This document shows, piece after piece, positions 57,176 to 64,000 of a stretch of DNA of 64,000 nucleotides. A program made the position numbers and the translations under genes. Every line of letters begins with the position of its first letter. The first letter of the stretch is position 1. The stretch comes from Mycobacteroides salmoniphilum (lineage in GTDB: Bacteria; Actinomycetota; Actinomycetes; Mycobacteriales; Mycobacteriaceae): contig NZ_CP024633.1 in the NCBI RefSeq assembly GCF_004924335.1, positions 4,588,001 through 4,652,000 of the forward strand, written 5' to 3'. Under the pieces are notes generated by a model. It saw only the letters and a list, made by a program, of their open reading frames with translations, had not been told where the DNA came from and did no database searches.

Positions 57176-57782
57176 CCGCCGGAACCTTCTCCAGGTGATA
57201 GCGGTCGGTGAGCTCATCGGGGCTGTCCCACAGCCGCTCACCGCGTCCGATATGCACCGGTGCGACCGCGACGTGCAGGGTGTCGATGAGCCCGGCGCCC
57301 AGGAATGCGCGTACGGTTGCCACTCCCCCACCAATTCGCACGTCTTTTCCATCGGCGGCCTCAAACGCGTGCGCCAATGCCTCCTGCGGTGTGGCATTGA
57401 GGAAATGAAAGGTAGTGTCGCCCAGGCTGAACGAAGGCCGGTCGTGGTGCGTGAGCACGAAGACCGGAGTACGGAAGGGCGGCTCGTCGCCCCACCATCC
57501 TTGCCAGTTCTCGTTCTCCCAGGGACCGCGCACCGGGCCGAACTTGTTGCGCCCCATAATCTCCGCCCCGATGTTTCGCGCCCAGTCCCGAGTGAAATAG
57601 TCATCGAGCCCACGGGTACCGCCGGCATCGGTGCGATTGACCCAGCTGGCGGTGGCACCGGCCCACGCCATGAGCTTGGAGGGATCGGCATGCCCGAAGG
57701 GCCGTTCCTTGGATTGCCCCTCACCCGCGCCGTATCCGTCGGCGGTGACACTGAAGCACTGGACGCGGACAAGCTGAGTCAT
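57138..57782 (-). CDS. Dihydrofolate reductase-like (RibD C-terminal) protein
   Basis: A 214-aa NADPH-binding protein of the RibD_C/DHFR superfamily, with FSVTADGYGAGEGQS at the front, a central EIMGRNKFGPVRGPW and VFVLTHHDRPS, and FEAADGKDVRIGGGVATVRAFL for the cofactor glycine loop. Many such genes in actinobacteria are of unknown substrate. ATG 57782. It is divergent from an HxlR regulator and likely its target. Confidence 0.88.
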   Translation of the reverse strand: MTQLVRVQCFSVTADGYGAGEGQSKERPFGHADPSKLMAWAGATASWVNRTDAGGTRGLDDYFTRDWARNIGAEIMGRNKFGPVRGPWENENWQGWWGDEPPFRTPVFVLTHHDRPSFSLGDTTFHFLNATPQEALAHAFEAADGKDVRIGGGVATVRAFLGAGLIDTLHVAVAPVHIGRGERLWDSPDELTDRYHLEKVPAASGVVHHLFWRR

Positions 57783-57800
57783 TCCGAGACACCTTCCGGT

Positions 57801-57844
57801 TGCAATCTGCAATCGGTTTCAAAAACTACCCTAGACTGATTGCA
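57801..57844. promoter_or_regulatory. Repeated operator-like motif between reductase and HxlR genes
   Basis: Two tandem TGCAATC copies (57801-57807, 57808-57814) and one inverted GATTGCA (57838-57844, touching the regulator's start) lie in the 61-bp divergent gap. Such repeats suit a dimeric regulator binding its own promoter. Confidence 0.5.
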
Positions 57845-58371
57845 TGACGCAACCAGTCGGCGTGGGCCGGCTGCCCGTGGCACCGGGCAAATCGGGCTGT
57901 CCGATCAATCTGACCATGGAGCTGTTGGGGGACAGATGGAGCCTGATTGTCTTGCGCGACATAATGTTTAGTGGGAATACCCATTTCCGCGAGCTACTGA
58001 CCGCCTCGGAAGAAGGCATCGCCTCGAACACCCTCGCCAGTCGGCTGGCCAAGCTGGTCGACGCCGGACTACTCACACGTGACGATGACCCCACGCACCT
58101 TCAGAAGGTGGAGTACCACCTCACCGAGGCCGCAATTCAGCTTGTCCCATTGATGGCCCACCTCGGCGCCTGGGGCGCGCGGTGGTTGCCCGCCTCACGA
58201 GAGCTTTCCGTGCGTGCCGAGCTACTGGCAGCGGGCGGGCCGCCTCTATGGGAGCGGTTCATCGATGACCTACGCACCACGCATCTACATAGGCAGCGCC
58301 AAACCGTCAACGGCGTTCTCGCCGAGCTGACGGCCGCCTATCAGAGGGCCAGCGGCTCGCAATCGAGCTAA
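57844..58371 (+). CDS. HxlR-family winged-helix regulator
   Basis: A 175-aa regulator with the HxlR core CPINLTMELLGDRWSLIVLR then RELLTASEEGIASNTLASRL and a wing (DDDPTHLQKVEYHLTEAA). The cysteine before PINL is the conserved redox-sensing position of many HxlR proteins. ATG 57844. Divergent from the reductase gene, with shared repeats between. The Kup gene follows 68 bp downstream on the same strand but belongs to another function. Confidence 0.92.
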   Translation: MTQPVGVGRLPVAPGKSGCPINLTMELLGDRWSLIVLRDIMFSGNTHFRELLTASEEGIASNTLASRLAKLVDAGLLTRDDDPTHLQKVEYHLTEAAIQLVPLMAHLGAWGARWLPASRELSVRAELLAAGGPPLWERFIDDLRTTHLHRQRQTVNGVLAELTAAYQRASGSQSS

Positions 58372-58439
58372 TATCTGGCTGCCCTATCACCAGCCACACC
58401 GGACGGCACGGTGGGCGAAGCAGAAACGAGAACCGCACC

Positions 58440-60383
58440 GTGCAACACGACTCTGCGACCGCGTCTCCACCCAGCTCCGCCACTGCGTCGAACACCGTGC
58501 GCCTTGCGGTCATCGTCGGCGCGCTCGGGGTGGTGTTCGGCGATATCGGAACGAGCCCGATCTACACCATTCAGACGGTCTTCAACCCGGCTGATCCGCA
58601 CCCCGTGCCGGTGAGTACCGACAATGTCTATGGCATTGTGTCGCTGATTTTTTGGTCGGTGATGGCAATCGTGACGTTCACGTACGTCACCCTGGTCATG
58701 CGCGCCGACAATGACGGCGAGGGCGGCATCATGGCGCTCATCACGCTGTTGACGCGCTGGGGCGGTAAGCAAGGACGTCGCGGTGCCTTAGTGCTGGCCG
58801 GCGCCGGACTCTTCGGCGCCGCTCTGTTTTTCGGAGACAGCATGATCACCCCTGCTATCTCCGTACTCTCGGCCGTCGAGGGCGTGAAGGTCGTCCAGCC
58901 GGATCTGGAGGCGTGGATCGTCCCCATCACCGCGGTGATCATCGTCGCCTTATTCGCCGTGCAACGCCATGGCACCGCCCTCATCGGGCGGTTCTTCGGG
59001 CCGGTCATGATTCTGTGGTTCCTGGCGATCGGCACCTGCGGAATCACCGGCATCGCCGCGCATCCGGAGATCCTCCGGGCACTCTCACCCACCTACGCAA
59101 TCGGTTTCATGGTCGGGCATTTTCACATCGCCTTCTTCGCACTCGCGGCAGTGGTGCTCTCGGTGACGGGTGCCGAGGCGCTGTACGCCGATATGGGGCA
59201 CTTCGGACGCAAGGCCATCACCTATGGGTGGCTCGGCCTGGCGCTGCCCGCACTGACCTTGAGCTACTTCGGTCAGGGCGCCCTGATCCTGGGCGATCAA
59301 TCCGCCATCAGCGCACCGTTCTTCTTGTTGACGCCCGAGTGGGCCCGCTTGCCGATCGTGCTGCTCGCCACCGCGGCGACGGTGATCGCCTCGCAGTCGG
59401 TGATCACCGGTGCGTACTCGGTGGCATCGCAAGCAGTTCAGCTCGGTTACCTGCCGCGGTTGCGGATTACCCACACCTCGGAATCCACGATCGGCCAGAT
59501 TTACGTGCCGTGGATCAATTGGGTGCTGATGGTCTCCGTACTGACGCTGGTGTTCGCGTTCCAATCCTCGGCCGCGCTGGCGTACGCCTTCGGCATGGCG
59601 GTGACCGGCACCATCACGATCACGACCCTGCTGTTCTTCTATGTCGCCCGCATCCGCTGGAATACCCCGCTCTGGCTGCTGCTGCTCGGCGCGGGCGCGC
59701 TGCTGACCATCGACCTGCTGTTCCTGGCGGCGAACATGACCAAGCTGGTTCATGGGGCCTGGCTGCCGCTCTTGATCGCGTTGACCGCGTTCACGGTGAT
59801 GACGACATGGGAGCGTGGCCGCACCATCGTGACGCCCGCCCGTGAACAGGCCGAAGGCCCACTGCGCGCATTCGTCGACCGCCTCAACGCGGGCGCCACG
59901 CACGTGGTGCGGGTGCCCGGAACCGCGGTGTTCCTCAACCGGAGCAAGGACACCACGCCACTCGCGATGCGCGCCAACGTCGAACACAACCATGTGCTGC
60001 ATGAGCACGTCGTCATTCTGTCGATCGAGACATCGCCGGTGCCCCGTGTGGAAGACGCCGCCCGGACGAGCATCGACAATCTCGGATACGCCGAAGACGG
60101 GATCATTCACGTCACGGCACGATTCGGATACATGGAGACCCCAAACGTCCCCCACGCACTGGGACTACTGGACCCCGCGCAGACCGAGGGACAAGCCATC
60201 CCGATCGACGAGGCCACGTACTTCCTCTCGAAACTGGAACTGGGCAGGGGCACGGAACCGACGATGGCTCGGTGGCGCAAGCAGCTGTTCCTCGCCACAT
60301 CGCATATCACCGCCGACGCCGCCGAGTATTTCGGACTGCCCAGGGACCGCACGGTCATCATGGGCTCACGCATCGACGTATGA
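58440..60383 (+). CDS. kup: Kup-type low-affinity K+ transporter
   Basis: A 647-aa K+/H+ symporter: twelve TM helices from LAVIVGALGVVFGDIGTSPI, the family-diagnostic start, with LFFGDSMITPAISVLSAVEG and a cytosolic C-terminal part of about 180 residues. GTG 58440. A 16-bp perfect palindrome follows 4 bp after the stop. Confidence 0.96.
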   Translation: MQHDSATASPPSSATASNTVRLAVIVGALGVVFGDIGTSPIYTIQTVFNPADPHPVPVSTDNVYGIVSLIFWSVMAIVTFTYVTLVMRADNDGEGGIMALITLLTRWGGKQGRRGALVLAGAGLFGAALFFGDSMITPAISVLSAVEGVKVVQPDLEAWIVPITAVIIVALFAVQRHGTALIGRFFGPVMILWFLAIGTCGITGIAAHPEILRALSPTYAIGFMVGHFHIAFFALAAVVLSVTGAEALYADMGHFGRKAITYGWLGLALPALTLSYFGQGALILGDQSAISAPFFLLTPEWARLPIVLLATAATVIASQSVITGAYSVASQAVQLGYLPRLRITHTSESTIGQIYVPWINWVLMVSVLTLVFAFQSSAALAYAFGMAVTGTITITTLLFFYVARIRWNTPLWLLLLGAGALLTIDLLFLAANMTKLVHGAWLPLLIALTAFTVMTTWERGRTIVTPAREQAEGPLRAFVDRLNAGATHVVRVPGTAVFLNRSKDTTPLAMRANVEHNHVLHEHVVILSIETSPVPRVEDAARTSIDNLGYAEDGIIHVTARFGYMETPNVPHALGLLDPAQTEGQAIPIDEATYFLSKLELGRGTEPTMARWRKQLFLATSHITADAAEYFGLPRDRTVIMGSRIDV

Positions 60384-60387
60384 CGTC

Positions 60388-60424
60388 TCCCATCTAATCT
60401 GGAATAGATCCAGATTAGATGGGA
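60388..60424 (+). terminator. Perfect 16-bp palindrome between kup and dps
   Basis: TCCCATCTAATCTGGA (60388-60403), a 5-nt loop ATAGA and its exact complement (60409-60424), then GATTGTATT. It starts 4 bp past the kup stop and ends 11 bp before the Dps ATG. It can act as kup terminator; its A/T-rich symmetrical core could also be an operator for dps. Confidence 0.7.
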
Positions 60425-60435
60425 TTGTATTAAGC

Positions 60436-60927
60436 ATGAGTACTACAGCCCGCACCCCCGAATCCGATGTCTCCAACTTCCAAGCATCGCCCGAACTGAC
60501 CGGCCACCTGCAACAAGTCCTGGTCGATCTAATCGAGCTTCACCTGCAGGGCAAGCAGGCGCACTGGAACGTCGTGGGAAGTAACTTCCGCGATATGCAC
60601 CTGCAGCTCGACGAGCTGGTGGACTTCGCCCGCCAGTCCAGCGACACCGTCGCCGAGCGGATGCGTGCACTCGACGCACTGCCCGATGGCCGTTCGGACA
60701 CGGTTGCGGCCAGCACGACGCTGCCGGAGTTCCCGCCCTACGAGCGCAGCACCGGCGACGTCGTCGATCTGATCACCACCCGCATCTACGCCACGGTGAA
60801 GACAGTGCGCGCGGTACATGATCCGGTGGACGACGAAGACCCGACCACCGCCGACATCCTGCACCAGCTCATCGACGGCCTGGAGAAGCTGGCCTGGCTG
60901 ATCAAGTCCGAGAACCGGAAGGTGTAG
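60436..60927 (+). CDS. dps: Dps-family DNA-binding ferritin-like protein
   Basis: A 163-aa mini-ferritin that oxidises and stores iron and shields DNA in stress. The ferroxidase site residues are in LHLQGKQAHWNVVGSNFRDMH (His, His) and LDELVDFARQSSDTVAERM (Asp, Glu). The N-terminal 15 residues are polar and disordered, as for DNA contact in MsDps. ATG 60436 directly follows the palindrome. No ribosome site of note is visible before it. Confidence 0.93.
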   Translation: MSTTARTPESDVSNFQASPELTGHLQQVLVDLIELHLQGKQAHWNVVGSNFRDMHLQLDELVDFARQSSDTVAERMRALDALPDGRSDTVAASTTLPEFPPYERSTGDVVDLITTRIYATVKTVRAVHDPVDDEDPTTADILHQLIDGLEKLAWLIKSENRKV

Positions 60928-60949
60928 CCGCTTACGCGATGATGGACCG

Positions 60950-61600
60950 ATGCATGCTGTGAAACGCTTCGCGACGATCATCGGTCTACTCATCGCGGTT
61001 CTGGTCTGGGGCCCCAACCCCGGACTGGCGCACGCGGCCGATGCCTCACCCGCCGGAGACGTCCTCTCCCTCGGCGATCCGGCGGCTCCCGGGCAGATCG
61101 ATCTGTACTTGGATCCGCTGTGCCCCTACAGCGGAAAGATGGTTCAAAGCCAGGGCGACGAGATCGGGCGGCGCCTCGAATCCGGGAAGCTGCACATCAA
61201 CCTCAGGTTCGTGGACTTCCTCGACAAATACTCGGCCAGCGGCAGCTACGACAGTCGCGCGATCTATGCGGCGTTCGTCGTGGCCGACCAGTCACGGTCA
61301 AGTGATACGACCTGGCGCTTCATCCAGCGGTTCTACGCGAAGGATCAGCAGCCCGAGGAAGAAGGGGACACGGACCTGAGCAACGACCAGCTGGCGGAGC
61401 TAGCCAACCACGTCAATGCTCCTCAAAGTGCGCAGGACCTCATCAGGGTGGGCCTGCCGGTTCCCTTTGACGCCCGCGTCATCGCGGCGAACAATCTTCC
61501 GCTACTGCGGGCCTTCCCCAAGTCCGGTGTACCCATGGTCGTGATCGACAACCAACCCGTCGACGGGGAATCCAACTGGCTGAGCCGAATCCCGCGGTAA
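60950..61600 (+). CDS. DsbA-like exported protein with CPYS active site
   Basis: A 216-aa protein: signal peptide (FATIIGLLIAVLVWGPNPGLAHA), then a thioredoxin-fold domain with IDLYLDPLCPYSGKMVQSQG. The usual CxxC is CPYS, leaving a single cysteine. The cis-Pro loop (SGVPMVVID) is present near the C-terminus. A monothiol site cannot act as a dithiol oxidase by itself; it may be a chaperone or isomerase-like protein, as suggested for some mycobacterial homologues. ATG 60950 lies 22 bp after dps. Confidence 0.83.
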   Translation: MHAVKRFATIIGLLIAVLVWGPNPGLAHAADASPAGDVLSLGDPAAPGQIDLYLDPLCPYSGKMVQSQGDEIGRRLESGKLHINLRFVDFLDKYSASGSYDSRAIYAAFVVADQSRSSDTTWRFIQRFYAKDQQPEEEGDTDLSNDQLAELANHVNAPQSAQDLIRVGLPVPFDARVIAANNLPLLRAFPKSGVPMVVIDNQPVDGESNWLSRIPR

Positions 61601-61634
61601 CGGCGGAGCTCTGCGAAATACTGGTGAGGTGTCC

Positions 61635-62447
61635 GTGAACTCGAAGGTCTCGCGCTCGTGGCTTTTAGTGAACCCCTCGCGGAAGCCTGACCTCAACACC
61701 GCCGTCACGTCCACGAATGCCGACGAGGTGATCCTGGATCTGGAAGACGCCGTCGCACCGAATGAGAAGCAGCCGGCTCGCGAACGCGTCATGGAATACC
61801 TCAACTCCGGCGGGCAGGCTTGGGTGCGCGTCAACGACGCGTCCAGCGAGTTCTGGTCGGCCGACTGCCGGACTCTCGCCGACGCCCGTGGGCTCAAGGG
61901 CGTGGTACTCGCCAAGACCGAGGGCGGAAACCACATGTGGGACACAGCAAATCGCCTCGGCGGCGAAACTCCCGTAATCGCGCTGATCGAGACCGCACGC
62001 GGTCTTTCCCGTGTACATGACATCGCGGCGGCCCGCCCCTGCTTTCGCATCGCCTTCGGCGTCAACGACTACACGCTCGATATCGGGGTCGATCAAGACC
62101 CGTTAGCCCTGGCGTACAGCCGATCTCAGCTTGTGGTCGCCTCGCGCGCCGCACACATTCCGGGGCCAATCGACGGACCGACCCGTGACCCGGCCGAGTT
62201 GGCCGAGGGTGTCGCACTGACTCGTCAGATGGGTATGACGGGAAAATTGGCGCTCCACTCGGCCGACGCCGAGACCATCAACAAGGGGCTTAGCCCGTCC
62301 GACGAGGATGTGTCGTGGGCACGGGACTTCGTCGAACAGTTCAACAGTCACGGGGGAAAGCCCCAAGACGGAAGCGATCTGCCCCGACTGAACCGCGCCC
62401 GAATCATCCTGGAGCGCGCCCGGATGCTGGGCCTGATCACGCCCTAG
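61635..62447 (+). CDS. CitE-like HpcH/HpaI aldolase/lyase
   Basis: A 270-aa TIM-barrel lyase. VILDLEDAVAPNEK carries the metal-binding acidic residues, WVRVNDASSEFWSAD gives the Arg of the CoA-ester site, and ALIETARGLSRVHDIAA the catalytic Glu. Mycobacterial CitE proteins of this type act on malyl- or citramalyl-CoA esters without the other citrate lyase subunits. GTG 61635 has GGTGAGG 5 nt upstream; GTG 61629 is possible. It converges with the amidohydrolase gene (11 bp overlap). Confidence 0.87.
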   Translation: MNSKVSRSWLLVNPSRKPDLNTAVTSTNADEVILDLEDAVAPNEKQPARERVMEYLNSGGQAWVRVNDASSEFWSADCRTLADARGLKGVVLAKTEGGNHMWDTANRLGGETPVIALIETARGLSRVHDIAAARPCFRIAFGVNDYTLDIGVDQDPLALAYSRSQLVVASRAAHIPGPIDGPTRDPAELAEGVALTRQMGMTGKLALHSADAETINKGLSPSDEDVSWARDFVEQFNSHGGKPQDGSDLPRLNRARIILERARMLGLITP

Positions 62448-63699
62448 CGTTCAGCCGTGACAATGCCGCCACGGTGAGCGCCTCGATCCCGGTAGTGAGC
62501 GTGGGTTCCAGGACCGGCGCGAACTCCGGGGAATGGTTGGACGGCACCGGCTTTCCGGCCGCCGCGGCATCGTCGAAGCGCTGCTGCGTGTACCCGCCCC
62601 AAAACCAGAATGCGGTGGGAACACCGGCGGTGGTGCCGAAGAATCCGACATCCTCGCTGCCGGCCAGCGGATTCGGAGATTCGATCACCCGGTCGGCACC
62701 GAAGTACTCACGGAACACCGCCGCGATCGCCTGCATCGCGGCATCGTCGACGACGGTGACCGGGAAGGTGTGCATCGAGGTCACCGCCGGCTCCTTGTCG
62801 GCACCCGAGGCCGTCGACTCGGCCTGCGCGATCCGGGTGATGGAAGCCAACGTCTTTGTGCGGACGTCCTCGGTGAAAGTGCGGACGTTGATGCCGAGTT
62901 CTGCGTCGTCGGGGATGATGTTGTCCTTCGCCCCGGCATGCAGGTATCCGACGGTAACCACCGCGGGCTCGAACGGCGACAGCTCGCGCGACACGATGGT
63001 CTGCAGCCGCTGCACCACATTCGAGGCCATCACCACCGGATCGATGGTTGATTCCGGTTGCGAGCCATGCCCACCCCGCCCGAACAGCTGCACCCTGAGA
63101 GAATCCGAGGCCGCAAGCGCCGTGCCCGTCTTGTACGCGATCATCCCCGCCGGCAGCGGCCCGACGTGCTGACCGAGAACGACCTCGGGCTTGGGGAACC
63201 GGTCGAGGATGCCGTCGGCGATCATCGCCTTCGCACCGCCGCCCACTTCCTCGGCGGGTTGAAAGACTGCGACCACCGTTCCCGACCATTGCTTCTTGAG
63301 TTCATTGAGCAACCGAAGGGCGCCCACCAGCGCGGTGACGTGCATATCGTGCCCGCAGGCATGCATGACCGGAACGTCCCTGCCGTCAGGATTGGTGGCA
63401 CGCGCGGTGCTCGCATAGGGAAGACCGGTCTGCTCCTGTACCGGGAGTGCGTCGAAGTCGGCTCGCAACCACACCACCGGGCCGGTTCCGTTGCGCAGCA
63501 CGGCAACAACTCCGGTGCCGCCGACACCCGACGTCACCTCCAGCCCGAGCGGCGCGAGGATCTCCTGGATCTTCTTCGCGGTGCGGTGTTCTTGGAACGA
63601 CAATTCCGGATGCTGATGCAGGTCTCGGTAGAAGTCGGCCAAGTTCGCCACGTTGTCGGCCCAGTTGCCGGGCAGCGCGATCGCCATGTGGCCTCCCAC
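62437..63699 (-). CDS. M20-family amidohydrolase (AmiA/AmiB-like)
   Basis: A 420-aa metallohydrolase: HQHPELSFQEHRTA, MHACGHDMHVTALVG (metal His/Asp), FQPAEEVGGGAKAMIADG (catalytic Glu) and late SEDVGFF (metal). This is the classical N-acyl-amino-acid or indole-acetyl conjugate hydrolase set. ATG 63699; ATG 63687 is a shorter alternative. Substrate not readable. It diverges from the FAD oxidoreductase gene at the right edge. Confidence 0.93.
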   Translation of the reverse strand: MGGHMAIALPGNWADNVANLADFYRDLHQHPELSFQEHRTAKKIQEILAPLGLEVTSGVGGTGVVAVLRNGTGPVVWLRADFDALPVQEQTGLPYASTARATNPDGRDVPVMHACGHDMHVTALVGALRLLNELKKQWSGTVVAVFQPAEEVGGGAKAMIADGILDRFPKPEVVLGQHVGPLPAGMIAYKTGTALAASDSLRVQLFGRGGHGSQPESTIDPVVMASNVVQRLQTIVSRELSPFEPAVVTVGYLHAGAKDNIIPDDAELGINVRTFTEDVRTKTLASITRIAQAESTASGADKEPAVTSMHTFPVTVVDDAAMQAIAAVFREYFGADRVIESPNPLAGSEDVGFFGTTAGVPTAFWFWGGYTQQRFDDAAAAGKPVPSNHSPEFAPVLEPTLTTGIEALTVAALSRLNARA

Positions 63700-63761
63700 T
63701 CTGTGTGTTCCTGCGACTCAGCTCGACAATACGACGACCGTCACGACCTACCCTCGGACAC

Positions 63762-64000
63762 GTGAGCCAATCCATCGACGCCGGACTCTCCGTCGACACC
63801 ATCGTCATCGGAGGTGGGATGTCGGGCGCATCGATTGCCTACGAACTGGCCGAACATCACACCGTCGCACTACTGGAGCGAGAGTCCACCCTCGCGTTCC
63901 ACACGACCGGACGGTCCGCCGCGACCTTCATCGAGAACTACGGAAATCCCGTCATCCGCATGTTGACGGCGGCCAGCCGCGACTTTTTCACCGACCCGCG
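63762..64000 (+). CDS. FAD-dependent oxidoreductase (DAO family), 5' part only
   Basis: About 79 codons before the right edge. The FAD fold DTIVIGGGMSGASIAYELAE and LLERESTLAFHTTGRSAATF are typical of the glycine oxidase/sarcosine oxidase-like group. GTG 63762 is the start; no ribosome site of note. Confidence 0.85.
   Translation, partial: MSQSIDAGLSVDTIVIGGGMSGASIAYELAEHHTVALLERESTLAFHTTGRSAATFIENYGNPVIRMLTAASRDFFTDP

Noticed and set aside
1..64000. CRISPR arrays, tRNA/rRNA genes, insertion sequences, prophage genes
   Set aside because: No regularly spaced short repeats, no tRNA-like cloverleaf noticed by eye, no transposase or phage motif among the translated frames.

Overview
The window is high-GC actinobacterial chromosome. 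MmpS/MmpL transporters, Gap-type membrane proteins, family 28-like glycosyltransferases of the glycopeptidolipid (GPL) kind, an MHB-type hemophore-like protein, DUF3159 and a WhiB regulator point to a mycobacterium, most likely a rapid grower resembling the Mycobacteroides abscessus/chelonae group. The species is an inference from gene content. No rRNA, tRNA, CRISPR array, insertion sequence or phage gene was seen.

Region 1 (1-31.9 kb) is one large lipopeptide locus. A giant nonribosomal peptide synthetase (NRPS) on the minus strand runs off the left edge. It reads C-A-T-E / C-A-T / C-A-T-E / C-A..., with a starter-type condensation domain and an MbtH gene just upstream. Next come tailoring and assembly genes on both strands: cytochrome P450, two GPL-type glycosyltransferases, two methyltransferases, a sulfotransferase, two tandem Gap-like membrane proteins and a condensation-fold acyltransferase. 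The block ends with an export operon, mmpS-mmpL-mmpL, followed by an MHB-type secreted protein. Module number, order and predicted residues (D-Thr first, a D-aromatic third) do not fit the classical GPL core of D-Phe, D-allo-Thr, D-Ala and L-alaninol. The locus therefore looks like a separate glycosylated and possibly sulfated lipopeptide pathway.

Region 2 (32.4-39 kb) holds a DoxX-like membrane protein, a secretory-lipase-family protein, a TetR remnant and a complete carboxylic acid reductase followed by a strong hairpin.

Region 3 (39.1-42.7 kb) is a minus-strand operon: NRAMP-family transporter, WhiB, FMN-binding protein, glutaredoxin. Its roughly 470-nt leader carries a good promoter, a clear M-box (Mg2+) riboswitch and a proline-rich leader ORF with a strong Shine-Dalgarno. 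The transporter lacks the canonical metal-binding Met and Asn, so it is probably a Mg2+ rather than a Mn2+/Fe2+ carrier.

Region 4 (42.7-64 kb) is ordinary chromosome: K+/cation transport (CPA antiporter with RCK protein, Na+/Ca2+-type exchanger, Kup), an S9 peptidase sharing an operator-like site with a MerR regulator, a membrane-anchored Mrr-type nuclease, an Fpg/Nei glycosylase, BASS/LysR, ECF sigma/DoxX and HxlR/reductase pairs, Dps behind a 16-bp palindrome, a DsbA-like protein, a CitE-like lyase, an M20 amidohydrolase and the start of an FAD oxidoreductase.
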